A stretch of 64,000 nt of DNA from Fimbriimonadaceae bacterium (GTDB lineage: Bacteria > Armatimonadota > UBA10988). The position numbers and the translations under genes are program-made. The stretch spans positions 1 through 64,000 of the forward strand of contig JADZEX010000077.1 of assembly GCA_020850355.1 (NCBI GenBank). Reading direction: 5' to 3'. The notes under the pieces are model-generated. The model did not search any database and was not told where the DNA came from. It worked only from the letters and a program-made list of their open reading frames with translations. Of the stretch, positions 56,422-64,000 are shown in pieces; the stretch's first letter is position 1; each line of letters opens with the position of its first letter.

Positions 56422-57984
56422 ATGCGACTGCGTTGGGCGCTGGCCACACTCCTGGTAACCCACGGCCTGGGTGCCGCGGTTGCCGACCGCCTGCCGGCCT
56501 TGACGGGCCTCGCCCGGCTGCGGCTGGTCGTGGTGCCGGGCGATTCGCCGCTCGGGGCGCCGCTGGCCGCAACGCTCAGCGCTGGCCTGGACCGGCCGGT
56601 CGCGCTTACCGCGGCGCCGCTGCGGCCCGGTGATGCCTGGGCGCCGGGCGTGCTCGACGAGTGGCTGGCGAAGGTGCCCGGCGAGCTGCTGCTGCTCGAC
56701 GCCAGCCAGACCGACCCGAGCTGGCCGGCCAGCGTGCTGGCCGCCCGCCTCGCCGCGGCCATCGCCGCGGCTCCGCGGACGGCCGTGCTGGCGGTGGTGC
56801 CCCCGGCGCTGGCGCCAGCGCTGCGGGCCTGGCTGCCCGACCAGGTGCTGGTCGCGGCAGGCGACACCCCGGCCGCCACGGTGCAGGCCTGGCTGCAGCC
56901 CGTCGCGCCGCCGTTGGAGCTGGCCCTCGACTGGTCGCCGCAACCGACGCCGGGCGAGTTGCGGCTGCGAGCAGGCGGTGAGGTGCCGCCGGGCAGCCGC
57001 TTGCGCTGGCCTGGCAGCGGCCTGCCGGAGGTCCCCCTAAGTGGCGCCGCGGTGCTGCTGCCGACGCCCTACCCGACGCCCTGGCTGGACGCCACGCTGC
57101 ACTGCGGCGAGCGGAGCTGGCCCTGGCGGCTGGCCGTGCCGGTCGACGGCCTGCACGTCTGGCCCGCGCTGGGACGCAGCGTCGACGGCCTGCGAGTCGG
57201 GCTGCGCGAACTCGCCGGGCGAGCCCGCCGGGTGGTGCTGCAGGGCCGCGAGACGCTCACTGTCGACCTGCCGGCCGGGGCCTCCCGCGAGGTGCTGCTG
57301 CCGCTGGCGGTGCCGTCGGTGGGCTGCGGCCCCCGGCTCTGGCCGGTCGGAGTCAGCAGCGGCGAGGCGACCTGGCAACTGCTGGTGCCGGCCAGTTACG
57401 CGGCCGGGGCCGCCTGGGCGGTCGGCGGCGCGCAGCTCGATGGCCGCCTGGACGACTGGCGCGGCGCGGCCTGGCACACCGTTGGCCTGCCGACGCAACT
57501 GGTTGACGGCGCTGCCGGCTGGCAGCACGATGCCGACCTGCGGCTGCGCTGGGCGGTCCGCCGCGAGGGCGCCGATCTGCTGCTGGCGGTGGCGGTCAGC
57601 GACGACCAGGTCACCGTGGGCGACCGCCTGCTGCTGGCCTGGGACGCCCGCCCCGTGGTCAGCGTGGGTCAGCCGGGTCCGCTGCGCCGGCTCAGCGTGC
57701 CCCTGACCGCCGCGCTGGCCGACCCGGCGGTGAGTCTGGTGCGGAGCGGGGAGGGGGCGGTACGGTACCTGGAGCTGCGCCTGCTCGGCGCAGTGCCCGT
57801 CGACTGCGCCCGGCTGGGCTTCGATCTGGGCTACCGCGACGACGATCCGCCGGCCGTGCCGAGCGAACACCGCTGGAGCGGCGACCGGTGGACCGACTGC
57901 GACCCGGCCCGCCTGCCGCTGCTCGCCAGCGGGGAGGCAGTGCCGTCGCGGCTGTTCGTGGAGCTGGCCGATCCTGCTGCCTGA
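56422..57984 (+). CDS. Secreted hypothetical protein with C-terminal CBM9/DOMON-like region
   Basis: Signal peptide; LDGRLDDWRGAAWHTVGL...DLLLAVAVSDDQVTVGDRLLLAWDARP. Confidence 0.5.
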   Translation: MRLRWALATLLVTHGLGAAVADRLPALTGLARLRLVVVPGDSPLGAPLAATLSAGLDRPVALTAAPLRPGDAWAPGVLDEWLAKVPGELLLLDASQTDPSWPASVLAARLAAAIAAAPRTAVLAVVPPALAPALRAWLPDQVLVAAGDTPAATVQAWLQPVAPPLELALDWSPQPTPGELRLRAGGEVPPGSRLRWPGSGLPEVPLSGAAVLLPTPYPTPWLDATLHCGERSWPWRLAVPVDGLHVWPALGRSVDGLRVGLRELAGRARRVVLQGRETLTVDLPAGASREVLLPLAVPSVGCGPRLWPVGVSSGEATWQLLVPASYAAGAAWAVGGAQLDGRLDDWRGAAWHTVGLPTQLVDGAAGWQHDADLRLRWAVRREGADLLLAVAVSDDQVTVGDRLLLAWDARPVVSVGQPGPLRRLSVPLTAALADPAVSLVRSGEGAVRYLELRLLGAVPVDCARLGFDLGYRDDDPPAVPSEHRWSGDRWTDCDPARLPLLASGEAVPSRLFVELADPAA

Positions 57985-58038
57985 CAGCGCCCCTCGGCGG
58001 AGTCAAGATGCTTCTTGACGACGCTCGCGGAGGCTGTC

Positions 58039-58575
58039 ATGCGCGGATACCTGACTCGTCCTGGTCTTGGCATGTTGATCGCGATTGGCCTGCTGGCGCT
58101 GCTCGGCGCCTGGTGTCAGCCTGGCCACCCGGGCCGGCTGCTCCGCGCAACCACTCCCGAGGTGGCCACCGTCGGGCCGTTCGAGGTGCAGATCGAGCGC
58201 TACCAGGTCGATCCCGCGACGCAGCGGGCCTACCTGCAACTGCATCTCTACCGCCCGCATGGCCCGGTGCCCCTGGCCGAGCGGATCGACGTCAGCGGCA
58301 GGCCACGGCTGCGCGGTGGCCTGCTGGTCGACCGCACCGTGCTGATTCGCAACGAACTCGAGCGGTTCCCGCAGGGCGCTGCGTGGCAGCACCCGGTGCT
58401 CGGCCGGGTCCCGGCGACTCGCCACGCGGGCGAGATTCGCGCCGTCTTCGAGTTCGTGCTGGTCTCGCGGCAGTTCCAACTGCGTGATGACCCGCAGTCG
58501 GCTCGCGCCGCGTTCGAGTTCGAACTGCCCGATGGCCGCACCGCGTCCTTCCACGCCCTGCCGGAGACCCGATGA
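58039..58575 (+). CDS. Hypothetical membrane-anchored protein
   Basis: N-terminal hydrophobic segment MLIAIGLLALLGAWC; frame overlaps the next gene by 4 nt. Confidence 0.6.
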   Translation: MRGYLTRPGLGMLIAIGLLALLGAWCQPGHPGRLLRATTPEVATVGPFEVQIERYQVDPATQRAYLQLHLYRPHGPVPLAERIDVSGRPRLRGGLLVDRTVLIRNELERFPQGAAWQHPVLGRVPATRHAGEIRAVFEFVLVSRQFQLRDDPQSARAAFEFELPDGRTASFHALPETR

Positions 58576-59495
58576 ACAAGCTAACTGCCCTGAGCCTCGG
58601 CCTGCTGACCCTGACCGCCGCCGCGGCGCAGCTCCAAGTGGGCGACCGTGCCCCGGTCGTGCAGTTGCCCGACCAGACCAACGCGCCGGTCGATCTGGCG
58701 GCGCACTACGGCCACCGCTACGTCGCCCTGGCCTTCTACCCGAAGGACGACACCGGCGGCTGCACCCGACAGGCCAAGAGCATCACCGCCGGTCTGGACA
58801 AGCTGAAGGCCGCCGGCGTCGTGGTCTACGGCGTGTCGGTGCAGGGCGTCGATGAGAAGAAGGCCTTCTGTGACAAGCACGGCCTGATCCAGGGGATGCT
58901 CTCCGACACCACCAAGTCGGTCTGCCAGGCCTTCGGCACCCTCGGCCCAAGCGGGCTGAGCAACCGTTGGACTGTGCTGATCGATCCGGGCCGCGTCGTC
59001 CGGCTGATCGACAAGGCGGTCAAGGTCGACACCCAGGGCGATGACATCGCGGCGCAGGTCGCCAAGCTGCAGACCGAGGCGACGGCGACGCAGTTGGCGA
59101 CGCTTAGCGAGCCGCAGGAGGTCGCCGGGGCCAGGCTGCGGCTGCCGGTCGGCTGGGAGCGCGACGTCGGCGTCAAGGCACCGGGCGGCTGGGGCTATGT
59201 CGGCACCTGGGCTCCGCCGGTTCCGGGCGTCAGCCTGGGCGTTTTCACCAAACCTGGCGCGGTGACGGTCGCCGATCTGCAGGCCGGCTTGCCCGAGGGC
59301 GCCAAGCTGCTGGTGACCGAGACGCTGCCGGTGCGCGATGGTCTGGGGCATCTCGCCTACACCGTCGCGGAACAGGCGGTTGAGGTGTTGCTGCTCCGCG
59401 CGGGCGAGCAGACCTTGCAGGTCAAGGCAACCGTGCCACTGGACCGCGCCGCCGATGCCGCGCGGCTGCTGGCGGCGATGGTCACCATCGACTGA
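58572..59495 (+). CDS. Peroxiredoxin (Bcp-like) with an extra ~140-aa C-terminal domain
   Basis: VGDRAPVVQLPDQTNAPVDLAAHYGHRYVALAFYPKDDTGGCTRQAKSI; signal peptide. Confidence 0.85.
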   Translation: MNKLTALSLGLLTLTAAAAQLQVGDRAPVVQLPDQTNAPVDLAAHYGHRYVALAFYPKDDTGGCTRQAKSITAGLDKLKAAGVVVYGVSVQGVDEKKAFCDKHGLIQGMLSDTTKSVCQAFGTLGPSGLSNRWTVLIDPGRVVRLIDKAVKVDTQGDDIAAQVAKLQTEATATQLATLSEPQEVAGARLRLPVGWERDVGVKAPGGWGYVGTWAPPVPGVSLGVFTKPGAVTVADLQAGLPEGAKLLVTETLPVRDGLGHLAYTVAEQAVEVLLLRAGEQTLQVKATVPLDRAADAARLLAAMVTID

Positions 59496-59531
59496 GCCAG
59501 CGCGTCAGGCCAGGTCGCCCGACGATTCCAG

Positions 59532-59567
59532 CCGGCGCCCACACCCGCTCTGCGCGGCGGGCGCCGG
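59532..59567. terminator. Candidate bidirectional hairpin between convergent peroxiredoxin and lexA
   Basis: CCGGCGCCC ... GGGCGCCGG, 9-bp perfect stem; no clear T tract. Confidence 0.4.
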
Positions 59568-59587
59568 TCGGCTCGTCAGGCGACGGC

Positions 59588-60217
59588 TCAGTGCAACGCG
59601 CGTGTTAGCAGCACGGCCTTGCCCAGGATGCGCAGGTCGTCACGGGCGTCGACGTAGATTGCTGCCATCGTCTGGTTGGCGGGCTGCAGGCGCACCCGTT
59701 GCCCATCGCGGTAGAAGCGCTTCAGCGTGGCCGTGCCTTCGGCGTCGTGAGGGGTCAGCGCGGCGACGATGTCACCCTCCTCGGCGTGGTCCTGCTTCCG
59801 GAGCACCACCACGTCGCCCTCCATGATGCCGGCCTCGATCATCGAGTCGCCCTTCACGGTGACCGCGAAGTGGTCGCCCGCCTCGAGGGCGCCCGACGCG
59901 ACGGGGACCATCCCGGTGCGGTTTTCCTCGGCCAGCAACGGCACGCCCGCGGCGATCGTCCCAACCAGCGGCACGTTGGTGATCTCGGGCGCGCGGTCGG
60001 CATCGTGGACGATCTGGATCGCCCGCGCCTTGCCCCGGTCACGCCGAATGTAGCCGCGCTGCTCCAGCGTCTCGAGGTGCCGGTAGACCGTACACGGCGA
60101 CGACAGGCCGACCCCGTCGCCAATCTCCCGGACCGCCGGCGGACGCTTCACATTGCGAGTGAAATCACCGATGAACGCCAGGATGTCACGCTGCCGCTCG
60201 CTCAGATCCTCGGCCAT
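59588..60217 (-). CDS. lexA: LexA repressor
   Basis: LSERQRDILAFIGDF...RPPAVREIGDGVGLSSPCTVYRHLETLEQRGYIRRD; VGTIAAGVPLLAEEN (A-G cleavage); GDSMIEAGI Ser; ATLKRF Lys. Confidence 0.94.
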   Translation of the reverse strand: MAEDLSERQRDILAFIGDFTRNVKRPPAVREIGDGVGLSSPCTVYRHLETLEQRGYIRRDRGKARAIQIVHDADRAPEITNVPLVGTIAAGVPLLAEENRTGMVPVASGALEAGDHFAVTVKGDSMIEAGIMEGDVVVLRKQDHAEEGDIVAALTPHDAEGTATLKRFYRDGQRVRLQPANQTMAAIYVDARDDLRILGKAVLLTRALH

Positions 60218-60264
60218 GGGTGCTCTCTCCCCAGACCCACGATACCACACCCCGCGCCCGAGTG

Positions 60265-60278
60265 CAAACTCATGTTCT
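60265..60278 (-). promoter_or_regulatory. Candidate LexA-binding SOS box
   Basis: Minus strand AGAACATGAGTTTG; GAAC-N4-GTTT, one mismatch from the palindromic GAAC-N4-GTTC core; about 48-61 nt upstream of lexA ATG. Confidence 0.5.
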
Positions 60279-60326
60279 TAGAATCTCCGTTCGCCGCCGA
60301 GTCGCGGCTGTAACCGGGCAGGATGA

Positions 60327-61484
60327 TTGCAGATCCCTGCGGTGGTGTTGGAGCAGGTGATGCAGGTCCCCGCCGCGCAGTTCCTCGACCACATGACCTA
60401 CCAGGGCTTCGTCCGGCCGCTCTTCAGCGAGCTGTTCGGCCCGCTGGTCGGGCTGGAGGACGAGTGGCGGGCGCAAGGTGCGACGGCCGCGGAGCTGGAC
60501 CTTGCGGCGTTCGATTTCGACTATGTCGCCCGCGCTGGCGTCGCCGTACAGACCGGCCTGACGGGGGGCCAGCCGGCGGTGGTGCTGGAGGAAACCGCCG
60601 ACTACGTCGTCAGCCGCGACGGCTTGGGGCGGACCACCAAGCTCTTCAAGCGGGTTGCCTCAATCCCGTTGCCGCTCGACTATCCGGTCCACGACTTCGA
60701 CTCCTGGCGGGCCTTCAAGCCGCGACTGGAGTTCAGCGAGAGCCGCTTCGGCGACCGTTGGGAGGAGCGCGCGCGCGCCGCGCGGGAGGCCGGGCTGCTG
60801 ATCTGCTGCGGCATCCCCGGCGGGTTCGACCTGCCGCGGCAGTTGATGGGCGAGGAGGTCACCTGCCTGTCCTTCTACGACGACCCGGAGCTGATCCTGG
60901 ACATCCTGCAGACCGCTGCCGAGACGGCGTTCCGGGTGCTCGAACGGGTCTCCGCGCGGGTCACCATCGACGTCCTCAGCGTCCACGAGGATCTCGCCGG
61001 GAAGAGTGGCTCGCTGGTTGGCCCGGCGCAGATTCGGCAGTACCTGGCCCCCTACTACCGCCGCACCTGGGATCTGCTGCGGGAGCGCGGCACGCGACTC
61101 TTTCAGCAGGACTCCGACGGCGACATGAACAGCGTGCTGGAGCACTTCGTGGTGGCCGGCGGGATCAACTCCGTCCTGCCGGTCGAGCCGGCGGCCGGGA
61201 TGAACGTGGTGCAGTTGCGGCAGCAGTACGGCACGCGGCTGGCGATGCTCGGCGGACTCGACAAGCACGTCCTGCGGCGCAGCCAGGCCGAGATTGCCAG
61301 CGAGCTGGAAGCCAAGCTGCTGCCGCTGCGCGACGAGCCGGGCATCGTGTTCGGCCTCGACCACCGCATTCCGCCCGGCACGCCGCTCGCCAACTACCGC
61401 TACTACGTCGCCACCGCCCGCGAGCTGCTCGGCCTGCCGCCGGCCCGCCGGGACGGCGGCGCCTGGCACCGCATGGCCTTCTGA
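60327..61484 (+). CDS. Uroporphyrinogen decarboxylase-like protein (third in window)
   Basis: MTYQGFVRPLFSELFGPL; FQQDSDGDMNSVLEHFVVAGGINSVLPVEPAAGMNV; LAMLGGLDKHVL. Confidence 0.75.
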   Translation: MQIPAVVLEQVMQVPAAQFLDHMTYQGFVRPLFSELFGPLVGLEDEWRAQGATAAELDLAAFDFDYVARAGVAVQTGLTGGQPAVVLEETADYVVSRDGLGRTTKLFKRVASIPLPLDYPVHDFDSWRAFKPRLEFSESRFGDRWEERARAAREAGLLICCGIPGGFDLPRQLMGEEVTCLSFYDDPELILDILQTAAETAFRVLERVSARVTIDVLSVHEDLAGKSGSLVGPAQIRQYLAPYYRRTWDLLRERGTRLFQQDSDGDMNSVLEHFVVAGGINSVLPVEPAAGMNVVQLRQQYGTRLAMLGGLDKHVLRRSQAEIASELEAKLLPLRDEPGIVFGLDHRIPPGTPLANYRYYVATARELLGLPPARRDGGAWHRMAF

Positions 61485-61487
61485 GGG

Positions 61488-62156
61488 TTACAGCACGCCG
61501 TACTTCGCGAACGCCTCCCCCGCCTTGAGGCCGGCTCGGATGGCGTCGCGGACCTCGTTCTCGGCGTGCACTTTGGCCCAGGCCGCCGCCACCGCCTGCC
61601 GCTCGATCGCCTGCGGCACCACCACCACGCCATCGAGGTCGGCCATCACCAGGTCGCCGGGACTGAACACCACGCCATCGAGCTCGACCGGCACATCGAC
61701 ATCGATCACGCGCTGCCGATGCAGGCTGTCGTAGGGGTTGGTCCCGGCAGCCCAGACCGGGAAGCCCATCGCCGTCATCTTGTCGACATCGCGCACCGCG
61801 CCGTGGACAATCGCGCCGACACACCCGCTGTTGCGGGCCGCCGTCGAGAGCAGTTCGCCCCACACGCCAGAGCGCTGCGAGCCGCCGGCCGCGGCGATCA
61901 GCACGTCGTCGGGCTGGCAACCGTCCACCGCGCGCAGCTCCAACTCGTAGGGCCGCGGGTCGGGGTGGTACATGTCGGCCCAGAGCGTCGTCTTGCAGCG
62001 CCCGGCGAGGCGCTGGAAACCAGTCAGCGGTCGCAGTTCCACGCGAGGGCACTGCTGGCGGTAGCCCAACGCGTCGAGTGCGTCGGACAGCACGGCCACG
62101 TAGAGGTGTTCACGAATCAGCGGCAGGGTGATCGGATCGGGTGTCGGCGACGGCAT
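61488..62156 (-). CDS. RraA-family protein (HMG/CHA aldolase-like)
   Basis: YVAVLSDALDALGYRQQ; GGSQRSGVWGELLSTAARNSGCVGAIVHGAVRDVDKM; VFSPGDLVMADLDGVVVVPQ. Confidence 0.9.
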   Translation of the reverse strand: MPSPTPDPITLPLIREHLYVAVLSDALDALGYRQQCPRVELRPLTGFQRLAGRCKTTLWADMYHPDPRPYELELRAVDGCQPDDVLIAAAGGSQRSGVWGELLSTAARNSGCVGAIVHGAVRDVDKMTAMGFPVWAAGTNPYDSLHRQRVIDVDVPVELDGVVFSPGDLVMADLDGVVVVPQAIERQAVAAAWAKVHAENEVRDAIRAGLKAGEAFAKYGVL

Positions 62157-62180
62157 GGTAGGGGCGACCTCTGGCCGCTA

Positions 62181-63014
62181 CTACGGTCCGGCGCCAGGAA
62201 TCCCTTCCGCCCGCGCCGCCAGCACCCACTCGACGATCTCGGCCACCCCGGCGCCCAGCTCAGCGGTCGCCTGATAGCCGCCCTGGGCCGCCACCAGGGC
62301 GCGGATCTCGGGGATCGCGTTGCCCACCGCCGCGGCCCGCAGGCCGCAGGTGCCGTCCAACATGGTGGTGTCGTTCTGGCGGTCGCCCACGGCCAGCAAC
62401 TGCGCCGGCGCCAGGCCCAGGGCCGCGGCCATCGCGGCGACGGCGCGTCCCTTGCCGACGCTGGCCGGCAGCAGGACCACCAGGTGCCAGTTCTGGGTGA
62501 CCTGCAGCCGTGGCTCGCGCGCGGCGATCCAGGGTCGCAGCCAGGCCGCCGTGGCCACCGCCGCCGCCTCGCTGTCCGCCGCGAAGTCGACCATCCCGCG
62601 CTCGCGCTGCAACTCGTCGGGCACGTGCTGCCGCAACGCGTAGCCCGCGGCCGTCAGCGCCTGCCTCGCCTCGCGCAGCAGCTCGCGGGCGACCGGCAGG
62701 AGCGCGTCCCACTCGGCGTCGACCGCGTCGTTCCAGGGACGGTGCGGGACGAACCCGGCGCCATCGCGCAGCCAGACCGAGCGTTCGTCGCAGCAGAGCG
62801 CCGCGAAGACGCCGCTCGCGGGGCCGAGACCGTTGGCGGTGAGGATCTCGAGTTGCCCGCCGGGCGGTCGCCCCGAGGCGGTGCAGACGGCAATCCCGGC
62901 CGCGGCCGCGCGGCGCAGCGTGGCCACCGCCCGGGCGTCGATCTGGTGCCCCGGCCCGATCAGCGTGCCGTCGAAGTCCAGGGCGACCGCGGCGATCTGG
63001 CGCGGGTCGATCAC
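62181..63014 (-). CDS. HAD-superfamily hydrolase (Cof-like)
   Basis: [60 protein letters not shown] start at 63014. Confidence 0.88.
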   Translation of the reverse strand: MIDPRQIAAVALDFDGTLIGPGHQIDARAVATLRRAAAAGIAVCTASGRPPGGQLEILTANGLGPASGVFAALCCDERSVWLRDGAGFVPHRPWNDAVDAEWDALLPVARELLREARQALTAAGYALRQHVPDELQRERGMVDFAADSEAAAVATAAWLRPWIAAREPRLQVTQNWHLVVLLPASVGKGRAVAAMAAALGLAPAQLLAVGDRQNDTTMLDGTCGLRAAAVGNAIPEIRALVAAQGGYQATAELGAGVAEIVEWVLAARAEGIPGAGP

Positions 63015-64000
63015 TGCGCACCTCGCGCCAACTGCGCCAGAATCGCGTCGACATCGTAGACGCAGCCACCCCAGGTGCCGCCGCTGGCCGCCTGCAGCGC
63101 CGCCCAGAGACGCGTCTCGGGCGGCAACTCGGGGTCGGGCGCCAGGTCCGGCCGGGGTGCCCGCCGGGCCAACTCGGCGCTGCCCCAGGCCGCGTCGTGC
63201 CGCGCCGCGGCGTCGCCGACCAGGTCGACCGTGCCGCGCAGCCCGGCCGTGTCGATCACGATGGCGATGCGGTCGCCGTCGCGCAGCTTGCCGAGCGGCC
63301 CGCCGGCCAGCGCTTCGGGGCCGAGGTGGCCGAGGCAGGCGCCGGTCGAGACGCCGCTGAAACGCGCATCGGTGAGCAGGGCCACGTGCTTGCCAAACGG
63401 CAGGTAGCGCAGGGCCGAGGTGAGCTGGTACGTTTCCTCCATGCCCGACCCCAACGGCCCCCGGCCGCACAGCACCAGCACATCGCCGGCGCGGATCTGT
63501 CCCGCTTTGAGCGCCGCGATGGCCGCGCGCTCGGTGACGAACACCTTGGCCGGCCCCTCGTGCCGGTAGACACCGTCGGGGTCGACCACGCTGGGGTCGA
63601 GGCCGGTCGACTTCACGACGGCCCCCTCCGGCGCCAGGTTGCCGGTCGGGAAGGTCACCGTGCTGGTCAGCCCGGCGGCCCGGGCGGCGGCCGGCGGGTA
63701 GATCACGGTGTCGGGATCGACCCCGTCGGTGGTCCACAGCAGCTCCCGTAGCCGCGCTCGCCGCTCACTATTCTCCCACCAGCGCAGCACCCGCTCGACG
63801 GTCTCGCCGCCACAGGTCAGAGCCTCCAGCCGCAGCAGGCCGAGGTCGCGGAGGTGGAGCATCACCTCGGGCACGCCCCCGGCCAGGAAGACCCGCACCG
63901 TGGGGTGTCCGACGGGGCCGTTCGGCAGCACATCGACCAGCCGCGGCACGGCGCGATTGACGGCCTGCCAGTCGGCCACCGTCGGCCGGGGCAGCCCGGC
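63011..64000 (-). CDS. Dihydroxy-acid dehydratase/6-phosphogluconate dehydratase (IlvD/Edd)-family protein, 5' end outside the window
   Basis: [57 protein letters not shown]; frame open to window edge. Confidence 0.88.
   Translation of the reverse strand, partial: AGLPRPTVADWQAVNRAVPRLVDVLPNGPVGHPTVRVFLAGGVPEVMLHLRDLGLLRLEALTCGGETVERVLRWWENSERRARLRELLWTTDGVDPDTVIYPPAAARAAGLTSTVTFPTGNLAPEGAVVKSTGLDPSVVDPDGVYRHEGPAKVFVTERAAIAALKAGQIRAGDVLVLCGRGPLGSGMEETYQLTSALRYLPFGKHVALLTDARFSGVSTGACLGHLGPEALAGGPLGKLRDGDRIAIVIDTAGLRGTVDLVGDAAARHDAAWGSAELARRAPRPDLAPDPELPPETRLWAALQAASGGTWGGCVYDVDAILAQLARGAQ

Noticed and set aside
60323-61528. 401-aa plus-strand ORF overlapping the URO-D-like gene
   Set aside because: Composition is Gly/Arg/Ala-biased and lacks motifs; the 60327 frame carries the URO-D-like sequence.
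63015-63737. Upstream part of ORF 62181..63737 as a long HAD protein
   Set aside because: Out-of-frame read of the IlvD/Edd gene; HAD motif begins right after GTG 63014.

Overview
The window is high-GC bacterial chromosome with about 60 confident genes, largely a free-living heterotroph's core and secretome. I see no tRNA, rRNA, CRISPR array or IS transposase. The lineage is not certain; gene content (several URO-D-like proteins, sulfatase, RraA, beta-helix and LamG secreted proteins) would fit Armatimonadota-like bacteria, but that is only a guess. Core blocks: accB-like/lipoprotein/accC/nusB/xseA/xseB/ispA-like/dxs, nadK-recN, serA-surE, efp, gpmI, lexA, fur. Accessory part (about 0.9-10.7 kb): a tandem array of six small Cys/His proteins (family A) interleaved with short ORFs that resemble truncated phage virion-morphogenesis proteins (family B), followed by two paralogous DNA methyltransferase-nuclease fusions. 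Most interesting: (1) the A/B array next to the fusions; (2) an AccB-like protein whose biotinyl-lysine position reads Thr (ESMTVYDEV), beside accC; (3) a 127-bp duplicated gene 5' end flanking an AT-richer ORF, which looks like an insertion that rebuilt its target gene; (4) a protein with four copies of a ~50-aa module I do not recognise; (5) a candidate SOS box upstream of lexA. All calls come from reading the sequence; no database search was run.
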